The notes under the pieces were generated by a model. It was not told the origin of the DNA. It did no database searches and saw only the letters and a list, made by a program, of their open reading frames with translations. From the NCBI RefSeq assembly GCF_900277125.1, contig NZ_OPYN01000240.1, positions 1 through 64,000 of the forward strand: 64,000 nt of DNA, read 5' to 3'. Shown in pieces: positions 37,281 to 46,063 of the stretch; position 1 is the first letter of the stretch; the number at the start of each line of letters is the position of its first letter. Position numbers and translations under genes: made by a program. This stretch comes from Pseudomonas inefficax. Its GTDB lineage: Bacteria > Pseudomonadota > Gammaproteobacteria > Pseudomonadales > Pseudomonadaceae.

Positions 37281-37850
37281 ATGAAGACTCGGATCATCAA
37301 ACAGCTGTGCACGGCAATCGCCCTCCTGGTCGGCGCCGTCACCCTCTGGCAGGCCTACTCCACCTTCCAGGCCCGCTACCTGCGCCCGTTCGACAACCAA
37401 GCCACGCTGTTCGACGGCAGCCAGCTGCAGTTACCCGCCGAACTGGCCGGCCCCGGCCCGATCCGGGTAGTGCACTTCTGGGACCCGGCCTGCCCGTGCA
37501 ACGTCGGCAACCAGCAGCACCTGGGCGACCTGGCCAACCAGTTCGCCAGCCAGGGTGTGAGCTTCCACGTGCTGCAAAAGCCCGACAGCCACGGCCAGCT
37601 GCCCGCCAACCTCACCGCCCTCAAGCCACTCGCCAGCATGCCCGGCAGCGAACACCTGCCCGCCTCCCCGGCAGTGGCCATCTGGGACCGGCAAGGCCAC
37701 CTGGCCTACTTCGGCCCCTATAGCGAAGGCGCGGTGTGCAACGCCAGCAACAGCTTCATCGAGCCGATCCTCAAGGCACTACTCGATGGCCGCCAGGTGA
37801 ATGCCTCCAATACCCTGGCGGTGGGCTGTTACTGCCCCTGGGCCGGCTGA
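37281..37850 (+). CDS. DUF6436 thioredoxin-like, membrane-anchored protein
   Basis: The 189-residue protein has an N-terminal membrane anchor (about residues 8-27) and a thioredoxin-like domain. The active-site-like motif is VVHFWDPACPCNVGNQQH, that is CPC instead of CxxC; further cysteines occur in GAVCNAS and the tail VGCYCPWAG. A periplasmic disulfide or metal role is plausible but not shown. The ATG at 37281 follows a weak GGGAAATTC site. A GTAG-type REP pair lies in its upstream region. Its 3' end overlaps the convergent acetyltransferase gene by 22 bases. Confidence 0.72.
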   Translation: MKTRIIKQLCTAIALLVGAVTLWQAYSTFQARYLRPFDNQATLFDGSQLQLPAELAGPGPIRVVHFWDPACPCNVGNQQHLGDLANQFASQGVSFHVLQKPDSHGQLPANLTALKPLASMPGSEHLPASPAVAIWDRQGHLAYFGPYSEGAVCNASNSFIEPILKALLDGRQVNASNTLAVGCYCPWAG

Positions 37851-38395
37851 CGCACCCGTGCAGGGTTGCCCACCACCACCGCGCCTGCCGGCACATCACG
37901 GGTGACCACACTGCCAGCCCCCACCACGGCGTTATCGCCAATTGTCACCCCCGGCAGAATGATCGCCGCACCGCCGATCCACACGTTGTTGCCGATGGTC
38001 ACCGGCCGACCGCTCTCCAGCCCTGTGCGGCGCACCTCGGGGTCGAGCGGGTGGTCGGCGGTATAGATCTGCACGTTGGGGCCGATCTGGCAGTCATCAC
38101 CGATACGCACCGGCAGCACATCGAGGATCACGCAGTTGAAGTTCATGAAGGTGTTGCGGCCGACGCTGATGTTATAGCCATAGTCGCAATAGAACGGCGG
38201 GCGGATCACCGCGCCTTCGCCGACCTGGCCAAAGTGCTCGACCAGAAGCCCATGACGTGCGTCGTTGAGCAATTCGACACTGCTGTTGTAGCGGTGCATC
38301 CAGTGCTTGTTGGCGATCTGCTCGGCCTGCAGCTCGGGGCAGCCAGCGTGATAGAGCTGGCCTGCAAGCATTTTCTGTTTTTCGCTGAGGGACAT
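37829..38395 (-). CDS. maa: Maltose/galactoside O-acetyltransferase-type sugar acetyltransferase
   Basis: The 188-residue protein has the Mac domain at the N-terminus (MSLSEKQKMLAGQLYHAG) and a left-handed beta-helix of hexapeptide repeats (for example IGDDCQIGPNVQIYTADHPL and IGNNVWIGGAAIILPGVTIG). The catalytic histidine is in TADHPLD. It transfers acetyl from acetyl-CoA to a sugar hydroxyl in the cytoplasm. The true sugar is unknown, and NodL-like roles are possible. It is divergent from the acylase gene. Confidence 0.85.
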   Translation of the reverse strand: MSLSEKQKMLAGQLYHAGCPELQAEQIANKHWMHRYNSSVELLNDARHGLLVEHFGQVGEGAVIRPPFYCDYGYNISVGRNTFMNFNCVILDVLPVRIGDDCQIGPNVQIYTADHPLDPEVRRTGLESGRPVTIGNNVWIGGAAIILPGVTIGDNAVVGAGSVVTRDVPAGAVVVGNPARVRQPAQGQ

Positions 38396-38481
38396 GGAAA
38401 CTCCTTCGTGGGGCTATGCTCTGTTCGCGAATCCGCCGATCATCGGACCACATTTTTCGCTTGAACGCACAAGGAGCCTGC

Positions 38482-40845
38482 ATGAAGCGCAGCCTGACCC
38501 TGTTGGCCGTGGTGGTTGCCGTGGCCGCCGGCGCCGGATACTGGTATGTGCAGGGCAAGCTGCCGCAACGCGAGGGCGAGATGGCCATCGCCGGCCTGCA
38601 GGCGCCGGTCAGTGTGCGCTACGACGCCCGTGGCGTGCCGCACCTGCAGGCGCAGAGCGAGCCGGACCTGTACCGTGCCCTCGGTTACGTGCATGCCCAG
38701 GACCGGCTGTTCCAGATGGAAATCCTGCGCCGCCTGGCCCGTGGCGAGCTGGCCGAGGTGCTGGGCGACAAGTTGGTGCCCACCGACACCCTGTTCCGCA
38801 GCCTGCGCATTCGCGAACAGGCAGCACTGATGGCCAAGCGTCAGGACCGCCAGTCACCCGCCTGGCAAGCCCTGCAGGCCTACCTCGACGGAGTGAACAG
38901 CTGGCAAGCCAGCCACCCCAAGCCCATCGAATTCGACGTGCTCGGCATTGCCCCTCGCCCATTCACCGCCGAAGACACCCTGAGCATCGCCGGCTACCTG
39001 GCCTACAGCTTTGCCGCCGCGTTTCGCACCGAGCCCGCGCTCACCTACATCCGCGACCAGCTCGGCCCTGAATACCTGAACATCTTCGATCTCGCCTGGC
39101 AGCCCGAGGGCGCCCTCGTTACTCCGTTGGCCGCTGCCGACTGGCAAAGCCTGGAGGCCCTCGCGCGCCTCAGCCAGGATGCACTGGGCGATGCTGGCAT
39201 CCCGCAATTCGAAGGCAGCAACGCCTGGGCTGTGGCCGGCAACCGCACCCGCAGCGGCAGGCCGTTGCTGGCCGGCGATCCACACATCGGTTTTGCGGTG
39301 CCGGCGGTGTGGTACGAGGCCGAGCTGTCGGCGCCGGGCTTCAACCTGTATGGCTACTTCCAGGCGCTCAACCCGTTCGCCCTGCTCGGTCACAACCGCG
39401 ATTTCGGCTGGAGCCTGACCATGTTCCAGAACGACGACGTCGACCTGATCGCCGAGCGCACCAACCCGGCCGATGCCAACCAGGTGATGGTCGATGGCAA
39501 ATGGCAGGCGCTGGAAAAGTCCGAGCAGCAGATCGCCGTCAAAGGTGAGGCGCCAGTCACCCTCAGCCTGCGCCGCTCGCCCCACGGCCCGATCGTCAAC
39601 GACGTGCTGGGCGCCACTGCCGGCCCTACGCCAATCGCCATGTGGTGGGCGTTCCTGGAAACTGAAAACCCGATTCTCGACGGCTTCTACCAGCTCAACC
39701 GCGCCGATACCCTGGGCAAGATGCGCGAGGCCGCAAGCAAGGTACATGCGCCGGGGCTGAACCTGGTCTGGGCCAATGCCCGTGGCGATATCGGCTGGTG
39801 GGCGGCGGCGCAGCTGCCGATGCGCCCCGATGGCGTCGATCCAGCGTTCATCCTCGACGGTGCCAGTGCGCAGGCGGACAAGCTCGGTTTCTATCCCTTC
39901 AGTGTCAACCCGCAGCAGGAGAACCCGGCGAGCGGCTACATCGTCTCTGCCAATTACCAGCCTCCAGCGGCGGTGCCGATACCCGGTTACTACAACCTGC
40001 CGGACCGAGGCCGCCAGCTCGACCGCCACCTGGCCAACCCCGATGTGAAGTGGGATACCCAGAACAGCCAGGCGCTGCAGCTGGACACTGCCAGCGACCA
40101 TGGCCCGCGCACCCTTGCACCGCTGCTGGCAACACTGCGCGCAGTGGCCGAAGGTGATGAAGAGAAGGAACTGGTCGAGCAACTGGCAGCCTGGGGCGGC
40201 GACTACCCCATCGACTCGACCAGCGCCACGCTGTTCAACCAGTTCCTCTACGAGCTGGCGTTCGCCGCCCTGCATGACGAACTGGGCGACACCTGGTTCC
40301 CGGTGCTGATCAGCACCCGCGCCATCGACGCCGCCCTGCCGCGCCTGGCGGCGGATGCCGATTCGCCCTGGTGGAACACCCGCGGTAGCAACCAGCGTAC
40401 CGATCGCACTGCGGTCGTGCGCACGGCGTGGCGGAACAGCCTGAAGCATCTGCGGGAGACCCTGGGCGATGATCCGGCCAGCTGGCAATGGGGCAAGGCC
40501 CACACCCTGACCCACAACCACCCGCTTGGGGTGAAAAAGCCACTGAACCTGTTGTTCAACGTCGGGCCGTTCGCTGCGCCCGGCACCCATGAAGTGCCGA
40601 ACAACCTGTCAGCGAAGATCGGCCCGGCACCGTGGCCGGTAACCTACGGGCCGTCGACGCGGCGGCTGATCGATTTTGCCGATGCCGGGCAGGCGCTGAC
40701 CAGCAACCCGGTCGGGCAGAGTGGCGTGCCGTTCGACAGGCATTATGCGGATCAGGCCGAAGGGTATGTGCAGGGGCGTTACCAGAAGGCGCAGATGGGG
40801 GTGATTCCGGCGCAGAGTACCTTGCGCCTGGTGCCGGCTCAGTAA
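38482..40845 (+). CDS. Penicillin-acylase-family N-terminal nucleophile amidase
   Basis: The 787-residue preproenzyme has an N-terminal signal or anchor (residues 4-22) and the alpha-chain motif LYRALGYVHAQDRLFQMEIL. Self-cleavage would occur before Ser246 (FEGSNAWAVAGNRTRSG), producing the beta chain with an N-terminal serine nucleophile. Later motifs include ADPHI-like AGDPHIGFAVPAVWYE and LTHNHPLG. It would act in the periplasm. Family members cleave beta-lactam side chains or N-acyl-homoserine lactones (QuiP/PvdQ type), so the substrate remains open. AAGGAG precedes the ATG. The stop is followed by a GTAG-type REP pair. Confidence 0.85.
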   Translation: MKRSLTLLAVVVAVAAGAGYWYVQGKLPQREGEMAIAGLQAPVSVRYDARGVPHLQAQSEPDLYRALGYVHAQDRLFQMEILRRLARGELAEVLGDKLVPTDTLFRSLRIREQAALMAKRQDRQSPAWQALQAYLDGVNSWQASHPKPIEFDVLGIAPRPFTAEDTLSIAGYLAYSFAAAFRTEPALTYIRDQLGPEYLNIFDLAWQPEGALVTPLAAADWQSLEALARLSQDALGDAGIPQFEGSNAWAVAGNRTRSGRPLLAGDPHIGFAVPAVWYEAELSAPGFNLYGYFQALNPFALLGHNRDFGWSLTMFQNDDVDLIAERTNPADANQVMVDGKWQALEKSEQQIAVKGEAPVTLSLRRSPHGPIVNDVLGATAGPTPIAMWWAFLETENPILDGFYQLNRADTLGKMREAASKVHAPGLNLVWANARGDIGWWAAAQLPMRPDGVDPAFILDGASAQADKLGFYPFSVNPQQENPASGYIVSANYQPPAAVPIPGYYNLPDRGRQLDRHLANPDVKWDTQNSQALQLDTASDHGPRTLAPLLATLRAVAEGDEEKELVEQLAAWGGDYPIDSTSATLFNQFLYELAFAALHDELGDTWFPVLISTRAIDAALPRLAADADSPWWNTRGSNQRTDRTAVVRTAWRNSLKHLRETLGDDPASWQWGKAHTLTHNHPLGVKKPLNLLFNVGPFAAPGTHEVPNNLSAKIGPAPWPVTYGPSTRRLIDFADAGQALTSNPVGQSGVPFDRHYADQAEGYVQGRYQKAQMGVIPAQSTLRLVPAQ

Positions 40846-40854
40846 AGGGGCTGC

Positions 40855-40950
40855 CATGCAGCCCATTCGCAGCACAAGGCTGCTCCTACAAGAGACCGCG
40901 ATCCCTGTAGGAGCAGCCTTGTGCTGCGAATGGGCCGCAAAGCGGCCCCC
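40855..40950. repeat. REP pair, GTAG type
   Basis: CATTCGCAGCACAAGGCTGC and its inverse, a variant with CTGCTCC instead of CCGCTCC, lie between the convergent acylase and amino-acid-binding protein genes. Confidence 0.85.
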
Positions 40951-40958
40951 TTACTCGA

Positions 40959-41831
40959 TTATCCCTGCCACTTGCCCCCTTCGACGATCACGCTTTCCGG
41001 CTTGGTGTCATCGCTCAGTTCCTTACGCACATACTGGTCATACAGCTTCAGCAGAAACTTCTCTTCCCCCAGTTTGGCCAACTCGGCATTCACCCAGTCA
41101 CGCAGCTCGGTATTGCCCTTTTTCACCGCCGGTGCAATTGGGGCCTCGTCACCCAGCAGCTCAGGCAGCACGCGGTACCCCGGGTTCTGCTTGGCCCAGC
41201 TGAACAGAATCAGGTTGTCCTGGGCATAGGCATCACCACGCCCGGTGGCCAGCGCCTGCAGCGACTCGCTGTTCTTCTCGAACTTGAGCAGTTTCCAGTC
41301 CGGGTGGTTCTTGGTCAGCCAGATATCAGCGGTAGTGCCGGTGGTGACGATGATGGTCTTGTCAGCCAGGTCGTCGAGCTTCTGCACCGGGCTACCATCC
41401 GCAACGATGGCCTGCACGGCAACGCGCAGGTTGGGGTTGGTGAAGTCCACCGCTTCCTTGCGCTCCGGGGTCACGGTCATGTTGGCGAGAATCAGGTCGA
41501 CCTTGTCGCTCTGCAGGAACGGGATACGGCTGGCCGGCTCCACGGCAACGAACTCGATCTTGTTTTCATCACCCAACAGGTCCTTGGCCAGGCGCCGGCC
41601 AATGTCGGTGTCAAAACCCACATAGCGGCCCTGCTCATCGACGAAACCGAACGGTGGCTTGTCGGTGAACACCCCGACAATCAGCTTGTCGCGAGCCTTG
41701 ATGGTTTCCAGATAGCTGGTGGCCGGCGAGGCCGCCGCGGGCTTGGGTGGTTCTTCAGCCTTGTTGCAGCCGGCCAGCAGGGCCAGGCCGAACAACGGCG
41801 CCAGCAGTTTGGTGAGGTTGGCAGTTTTCAT
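40959..41831 (-). CDS. Amino acid ABC importer, lipoprotein binding protein
   Basis: The 290-residue protein has a lipobox LALLAGCNKAEE, so it is probably lipid-anchored at Cys22. The mature part is a family 3 polar amino acid-binding protein: DKLIVGVFTDKPPFGFVDEQ, GFDTDIGRRLAKDLL, ANMTVTPERKEAVDFTNPN. It is the last gene of a four-gene importer operon; its ATG overlaps the stop of the ATPase gene (ATGA). Cystine, glutamate or a related amino acid is likely. The sulfur-rich neighbourhood favours cystine, as inference only. Confidence 0.85.
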   Translation of the reverse strand: MKTANLTKLLAPLFGLALLAGCNKAEEPPKPAAASPATSYLETIKARDKLIVGVFTDKPPFGFVDEQGRYVGFDTDIGRRLAKDLLGDENKIEFVAVEPASRIPFLQSDKVDLILANMTVTPERKEAVDFTNPNLRVAVQAIVADGSPVQKLDDLADKTIIVTTGTTADIWLTKNHPDWKLLKFEKNSESLQALATGRGDAYAQDNLILFSWAKQNPGYRVLPELLGDEAPIAPAVKKGNTELRDWVNAELAKLGEEKFLLKLYDQYVRKELSDDTKPESVIVEGGKWQG

Positions 41832-42601
41832 GACAGTTCCTTGTGCAGTGTTTTCGGCAGGCTTTCTACGAAGGAGAATTTCTCCAGGAACTGCTGCGCG
41901 CGTGCGGTCCGCGGTCGGGTGAAGAAGCTCTCGGGGTCGCCCTGTTCAAGGATCCTGCCGGCCTCCATGAACACGATGCGGTCGGCCACCGCGCGAGCGA
42001 AGGCCATTTCGTGGGTAACGATGAGCAAGGTCATGCCGTCGCGGGCCAGACCCTGAATGACCTGCAACACTTCCTTGACCATTTCCGGGTCAAGGGCTGC
42101 GGTAACTTCGTCGAACAGCATCACCTCGGGGTTCATGCACAGCGACCGCACGATGGCGATGCGCTGCTGCTGGCCTCCGGATAACTGCCGGGGAAAGACA
42201 TCGCGCTTGTCCAGCAGACCGACCCGCGCCAGCAGCGCCTCGGCCTGGGCCTGCGCTTCGGCGCGCTCGCGCTTTTGCACCTTGAGCGGGCCAAGCAGCA
42301 GGTTGTCGATCACGCTCATGTGACCGAACAGGTGATAGCTCTGGAACACCATGCCGACCCGCTGGCGGATTTCGCGCCAATCGGTGCGCGGGTCGAGCAG
42401 CTCCTGCCCGGCCAGACGCAGGTGGCCGCCGTGGGCCTGCTCCAGGCCGTTGAGGCAGCGCAACAGCGTGCTCTTGCCACAGCCGCTGGGGCCGAGGATG
42501 ACCACCACCTCACCGGCCGCCACCTGAAGGTCGACATCCTTGAGCACCTGATGCTCGCCAAAGAACTTGTTGAAGCCGTGGAATTCGATCAATGCGCTCA
42601 T
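41828..42601 (-). CDS. Amino acid ABC importer, ATPase
   Basis: The 257-residue cytoplasmic ATPase starts MSALIEFHGFNKFFGEHQVL. It shows Walker A GPSGCGKST, signature LSGGQQQRIAIVRSL, Walker B VMLFDEVTAALDPE and the switch His in VTHEMAFAR. This is the GlnQ/HisP class. ATGA overlaps are present at both ends, with the permease gene upstream and the binding-protein gene downstream, so the operon is tightly coupled. A longer upstream frame runs into the permease gene and is rejected. Confidence 0.92.
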   Translation of the reverse strand: MSALIEFHGFNKFFGEHQVLKDVDLQVAAGEVVVILGPSGCGKSTLLRCLNGLEQAHGGHLRLAGQELLDPRTDWREIRQRVGMVFQSYHLFGHMSVIDNLLLGPLKVQKRERAEAQAQAEALLARVGLLDKRDVFPRQLSGGQQQRIAIVRSLCMNPEVMLFDEVTAALDPEMVKEVLQVIQGLARDGMTLLIVTHEMAFARAVADRIVFMEAGRILEQGDPESFFTRPRTARAQQFLEKFSFVESLPKTLHKELS

Positions 42602-43257
42602 GAGTGTGCCCAGCGGCGTTCCAGCGCGCGCGAAGCGGCGGACAGCGGATAACAGACGATGAAGAAGAACAGGAACAAGACGCCGTAGATCAGCACCGAT
42701 TCGTAGGTACGCTCGATGATCTGCTGGCCGGCCTTGATGACCTCGACCACGCCGATCAGCACCGCCAGCGAACTGGTCTTGATGATCCGGGTGTAAATGT
42801 TGATGGTCGGCGGGGTCATGCGCTTGAGCGCCTGTGGCAACAGCACGTAGCCATACAGCTGCCAGCCGGCCAGGCCGATCGACAGCCCCGCCTCGCGCTG
42901 GCCGCGCGGCAGCGAACGCAGCGCGCCACGCACCACCTCGCCCACCTCGCTGGCACCCCACAGGCCCAGCACCAGCACCGCGCACCAGAAGCTGGGGATG
43001 CTCAAGGCAAGGAAAATCGGCAGGCCGAAGAACACTAGGTACAGCCAGACCAGCACCGGGATGGCACGGAACAGCTCCAGGTACACCTGCAAGGCAATGT
43101 TCAAGGCCCGGTTGCCCAAGGTTGCCAGCACACCATAGAGCACACCGCCCAGCGTCGCGAAGAGGATGCCCAGCGCTGAGATGGCCAAGGTCTGCGCCGC
43201 ACCGCCAGCCAGCTGCGGCGATGCCTGCAGCAGCAGTTCAGACGCCGAACTGGCCAT
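42598..43257 (-). CDS. Amino acid ABC importer, permease 2
   Basis: The 219-residue inner-membrane permease belongs to the HisMQ class. The cytoplasmic EAA loop is LRSLPRGQREAGLSIGLAGW, followed by VLLPQALKRMTPP. The start at 43257 is supported by AAGGAGGCTGCAAC. It overlaps the 3' end of the other permease gene by 20 bases. It pairs with that permease to form the channel. Confidence 0.9.
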   Translation of the reverse strand: MASSASELLLQASPQLAGGAAQTLAISALGILFATLGGVLYGVLATLGNRALNIALQVYLELFRAIPVLVWLYLVFFGLPIFLALSIPSFWCAVLVLGLWGASEVGEVVRGALRSLPRGQREAGLSIGLAGWQLYGYVLLPQALKRMTPPTINIYTRIIKTSSLAVLIGVVEVIKAGQQIIERTYESVLIYGVLFLFFFIVCYPLSAASRALERRWAHS

Positions 43258-43903
43258 GTTGCAGCCTCCTTTCGACATAGCGCAGCAACAACGACAGCGG
43301 CAGGAACAGCAGCACGCAGAGCAGGGTCAGCACGGTGAGCATTTCATAGGTCTTGTAGTACAGCGCGATGTAGTTCTTGGTGGTGTAGAGGATTTCCGGC
43401 ACGGCCACCGCCGACACCACGGTGGTTTCCTTGAGCAGGAAGATGAAGTTGGCGAACAGCGCCGGCAGGCTGAGGATGCCGGCCTGGGGCAGCACCACGT
43501 GGCGCAGCAGCTGGCCTTCGGAAAGGCCGATGGAACGCCCGGATTCCAACTGGGCACGGGGCACGGCTTCGATGCCGGCACGCAGCACCTCGGTAAGGTA
43601 GGCACCGCCCATGAAGGTCATGGTGATGATCGCGGCGGCAAAACCGGAAATCTTCAGGCCCAGGCTGGGCAAGGCAAAGTAGACGAAGAACAGCTGGATC
43701 AGCAGTGGAGTGTTGCGGGCCAGTTCCACGTAGGCTTTCACCAGGCGCCACAGGTATGGGGTGCGCAATACCAGCAGTGTGGCATTGACCACGGCGACCA
43801 GCAGCGAGGTGGCGATGGCGATCAGGCCGACCTGCAGGGTCACGCCCACGGCCTTGAGGAAGGCGGGCAGTGTGCCGAGGATGAATGCGATGTCGAGGGT
43901 CAT
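43238..43903 (-). CDS. Amino acid ABC importer, permease 1
   Basis: The 221-residue HisMQ-class inner-membrane permease has the EAA loop IEAVPRAQLESGRSIGLSEG and then VVLPQAGILSLPALF. It is the first gene of the operon permease-permease-ATPase-binding protein. The ATG at 43903 (MTLDIAF) is chosen by family length. Upstream there is an AT-rich stretch (about 43950-43990) likely to contain the promoter. Confidence 0.9.
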   Translation of the reverse strand: MTLDIAFILGTLPAFLKAVGVTLQVGLIAIATSLLVAVVNATLLVLRTPYLWRLVKAYVELARNTPLLIQLFFVYFALPSLGLKISGFAAAIITMTFMGGAYLTEVLRAGIEAVPRAQLESGRSIGLSEGQLLRHVVLPQAGILSLPALFANFIFLLKETTVVSAVAVPEILYTTKNYIALYYKTYEMLTVLTLLCVLLFLPLSLLLRYVERRLQHGQFGV

Positions 43904-44046
43904 GGTTAAGCAGATCTGCCGAGTGCGCGTGGGCACGGTAGCTAGACTCTAATGATCTAAAAACTTTTTAATAAATATCTTTATTGCATATACATATCAC
44001 TGAGAGTTCCGCGCTGGTGACACATATTGGCGGCGCACGCAGGACA

Positions 44047-44134
44047 TTGTGGGAGCGGGTTCACCCGCGAAGCAGGCAACGCGGTGGATGGCACGGACTT
44101 CGCCCGTGTTCGCGGGTAAACCCGCTCCCACAGG
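44047..44134. repeat. REP pair, GTGG type, outward composite
   Basis: Outward-facing copies enclose a conserved interior with a CACGGAC/GCCCGTG stem (44092-44108, one mismatch). It is homologous to the element at 46759-46848. Confidence 0.9.
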
Positions 44135-44152
44135 TAACTGTGCCCCCGAAAC

Positions 44153-44180
44153 AAAAACGCCGACACAAGGGTGTCGGCGT
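44153..44180 (-). terminator. Rho-independent terminator of the MetQ-like gene
   Basis: A perfect 10-bp stem ACGCCGACAC/GTGTCGGCGT (44157-44180), with a 4-base loop, is followed on the minus strand by a run of T. It lies 28 bases after the MetQ-like stop. Confidence 0.9.
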
Positions 44181-44207
44181 CGGGTCATGCCAGGTAATGC
44201 AAGCGCA

Positions 44208-44993
44208 TCAGAACGCCGGCAGCACCGCACCTTGGTACTTCTTGGCGATGAATTCCTTCACTTCAGGGCTGGTCAGGGCCTTGGCCAGTTTCTGAATAGC
44301 TTCGCTGTCCTTGTTGTCCGGGCGGGCGACCAGGAAGTTCACGTACGGCGAGTCGCTGCCTTCGATCACCAGCGCATCCTTGGCCGGGTTCAGGCCGGCT
44401 TCGAGGGCGTAGTTGGTGTTGATCATGTCCAGGTCGACTTGGTCCAGCACGCGCGGCAGCATGGCCGACTCAAGCTCGCGGAACTTCAGCTTCTTCGGGT
44501 TCTCGGCAATGTCCTTGGGGGTGGCCAGGGCGTTCTTCGGATCCTTCAGGGTGATCAGGCCAGCCTTCTGCAACAGCAGCAGGGCGCGGCCGCTGTTGCT
44601 GCCCTCGTTAGGGATGGCAACGGTAGCGCCTTCTTTCAGTTCGCTCAGGCTCTTGACCTTCTTCGAGTAACCACCGAAGGGTTCGACGTGCACGCCGATC
44701 ACGGTATCCAGGTGGGTGCCCTTGCCTTCGTTGAAGTTCTGCAGGTACGGCAGGGTCTGGAAGTAGTTGGCGTCCAGACGCTTCTGGTCAACCTGCACGT
44801 TCGGCTGCACGTAGTCGGTGAAGACCTTGATCTGCAGGTCCACACCTTCCTTGGCCAGGGTCGGCTTGATCAGTTCGAGGATTTCGGCGTGCGGTACCGG
44901 CGTGGCGGCGACAACCAGTTTCTCGGCGGCGGCAGCTAGGCCGGCGAACGACAGGGCAGCGGCCAGGGCAGTGGTCAGCAGGGTCTTCTTCAT
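44208..44993 (-). CDS. MetQ/NlpA-family methionine-binding-like periplasmic protein
   Basis: The 261-residue protein has a signal peptide without a lipobox (residues 1-22), so it is soluble in the periplasm rather than lipid-anchored. The mature domain is NlpA/MetQ-like: VVAATPVPHAEILELIKPTL, VDQKRLDANYFQTLPYLQNF, IPNEGSNSGRALLLLQKAGL. D-/L-methionine or another sulfur compound is the expected ligand. No metN or metI partner is in the window, so it must use an ATPase and permease encoded elsewhere. TTATTCC motifs precede it. Confidence 0.85.
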   Translation of the reverse strand: MKKTLLTTALAAALSFAGLAAAAEKLVVAATPVPHAEILELIKPTLAKEGVDLQIKVFTDYVQPNVQVDQKRLDANYFQTLPYLQNFNEGKGTHLDTVIGVHVEPFGGYSKKVKSLSELKEGATVAIPNEGSNSGRALLLLQKAGLITLKDPKNALATPKDIAENPKKLKFRELESAMLPRVLDQVDLDMINTNYALEAGLNPAKDALVIEGSDSPYVNFLVARPDNKDSEAIQKLAKALTSPEVKEFIAKKYQGAVLPAF

Positions 44994-45088
44994 GGTGGTC
45001 CTTGTTCTGGTTCTGGGCCATCGACGATGGCGAATCGGGTGCCCAACCGGTTCACCAGCGGGCATGAGGCGGACAATACCCAGTTTTT

Positions 45089-45127
45089 TTATTCCGGAAC
45101 AATATCTTTTGCTTAGCTGCTTATTCC
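45089..45127 (-). promoter_or_regulatory. Repeated TTATTCC motif upstream of the MetQ-like gene
   Basis: TTATTCC occurs at 45089-45095 (within the partly symmetric TTATTCCGGAACAAT) and again at 45121-45127, 32 bases apart, in an AT-rich stretch about 100-135 bases upstream of the MetQ-like start. The spacing fits an activator bound upstream of a promoter. CysB or another LysR-type sulfur regulator is an inference. Confidence 0.35.
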
Positions 45128-45168
45128 AAAAACAAACTGCCATCAGCCTCTTTGCTTATGAGCGGTGT

Positions 45169-45999
45169 CTAGCGCGCGGGGCCTGGCAGGTCGAGGTCCT
45201 CAGCCAGGATCTCTTCGCCGTCATTCACCAGCAAGGCGAAGTGGATGACGTTCTCCAGCTCACGGGTATTGCCGGGCCAGGGGTGTGCTTCCAGCACCTG
45301 CTGCGCCGCCTCGCTCACTAGCGGCACAGGCCGTTGCAGGCGCACGCTGTAGATGCCGACGAAGTACTCGGCCAACGGCAGGATATCGCCCGGCCGCTCG
45401 CGCAGCGGCGGCAGCTCCAGCGCCCCCTCGCGCAGGTACTGGTACAGGCGCTCGTTGAAGCGCCCTGCACGCACCACACGCGCCAGGTCGATGCTGGTAG
45501 CGGCCACCAGGCGCACATCCACCGGTTGCGGCTGCTGCGCCCCAACCCGGGTAACCTCGCGGTTTTCCAAGGCGGCCAGCAGCTTGCCCTGGATGGCCAG
45601 CGGCAAATCGGCGATCTCATCCAGGTACAACGTGCCGCCGTTGGCCGAACCGAACCAGCCGGCGCGGCTGCTGGCTGTGCCACCCTGGCTGCCGGCACTG
45701 TAGCCGAACAGCTCGGCATCGGCGTAGGTGGGGCTGATGGCCGCGCAGTTGACCGACACGAACAACCCGCTGCGATCGCTGGCACGGTGGATCTGCCGGG
45801 CCAGTAGCTCCTTGCCGGTGCCGGTTTCGCCACGGATCAGCACTGGCAAGGGTTGCGGCGCCAGCCGCTCTAGCTCTTCGCGCAGCTGCTGCGAACGTGG
45901 GTCGATGAACACCAGCGCCTTGGCGCGGATGCTCAGCGGGCTCTTGTCCAGCTCAGGGAAGGTCAGCAACGGCTGGCCAAAGGGGTTTTGAAAAGTCAT
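45169..45999 (-). CDS. Sigma-54-activator-like AAA+ protein lacking GAFTGA and DNA-binding domain
   Basis: The 276-residue protein is a bare AAA+ domain of the NtrC/SfnR type: Walker A RGETGTGKELLARQIH, Walker B GGTLYLDEIADLPL, sensor I VRLVAATSIDL, arginine region RFNERLYQYL and the C-terminal HPWPGNTRELENVI. In place of the sigma-54-contact loop GAFTGA it reads YSAGSQGGTA after ELFG. The chain ends about 30 residues after the RELEN motif, so the usual Fis-type helix-turn-helix is absent. It stands upstream of the MetQ-like gene on the same strand. It may act with a partner regulator or independently of sigma-54. Confidence 0.82.
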   Translation of the reverse strand: MTFQNPFGQPLLTFPELDKSPLSIRAKALVFIDPRSQQLREELERLAPQPLPVLIRGETGTGKELLARQIHRASDRSGLFVSVNCAAISPTYADAELFGYSAGSQGGTASSRAGWFGSANGGTLYLDEIADLPLAIQGKLLAALENREVTRVGAQQPQPVDVRLVAATSIDLARVVRAGRFNERLYQYLREGALELPPLRERPGDILPLAEYFVGIYSVRLQRPVPLVSEAAQQVLEAHPWPGNTRELENVIHFALLVNDGEEILAEDLDLPGPAR

Positions 46000-46063
46000 G
46001 ACGAACTCCCGCCCCAGGCCTGCAATGGCCGGGCGTCAGGCAAACGGTAAACAGTAAGGGCGA

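Larger units (their letters stand above)
43904..44207. other. Intergenic gap between the importer operon and the MetQ-like gene
   Basis: The gap holds, from left to right, an AT-rich stretch with probable minus-strand promoter signals (about 43950-43990), a GTGG-type composite REP pair (44047-44134) and the terminator of the MetQ-like gene (44153-44180). I see no gene. Confidence 0.6.
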
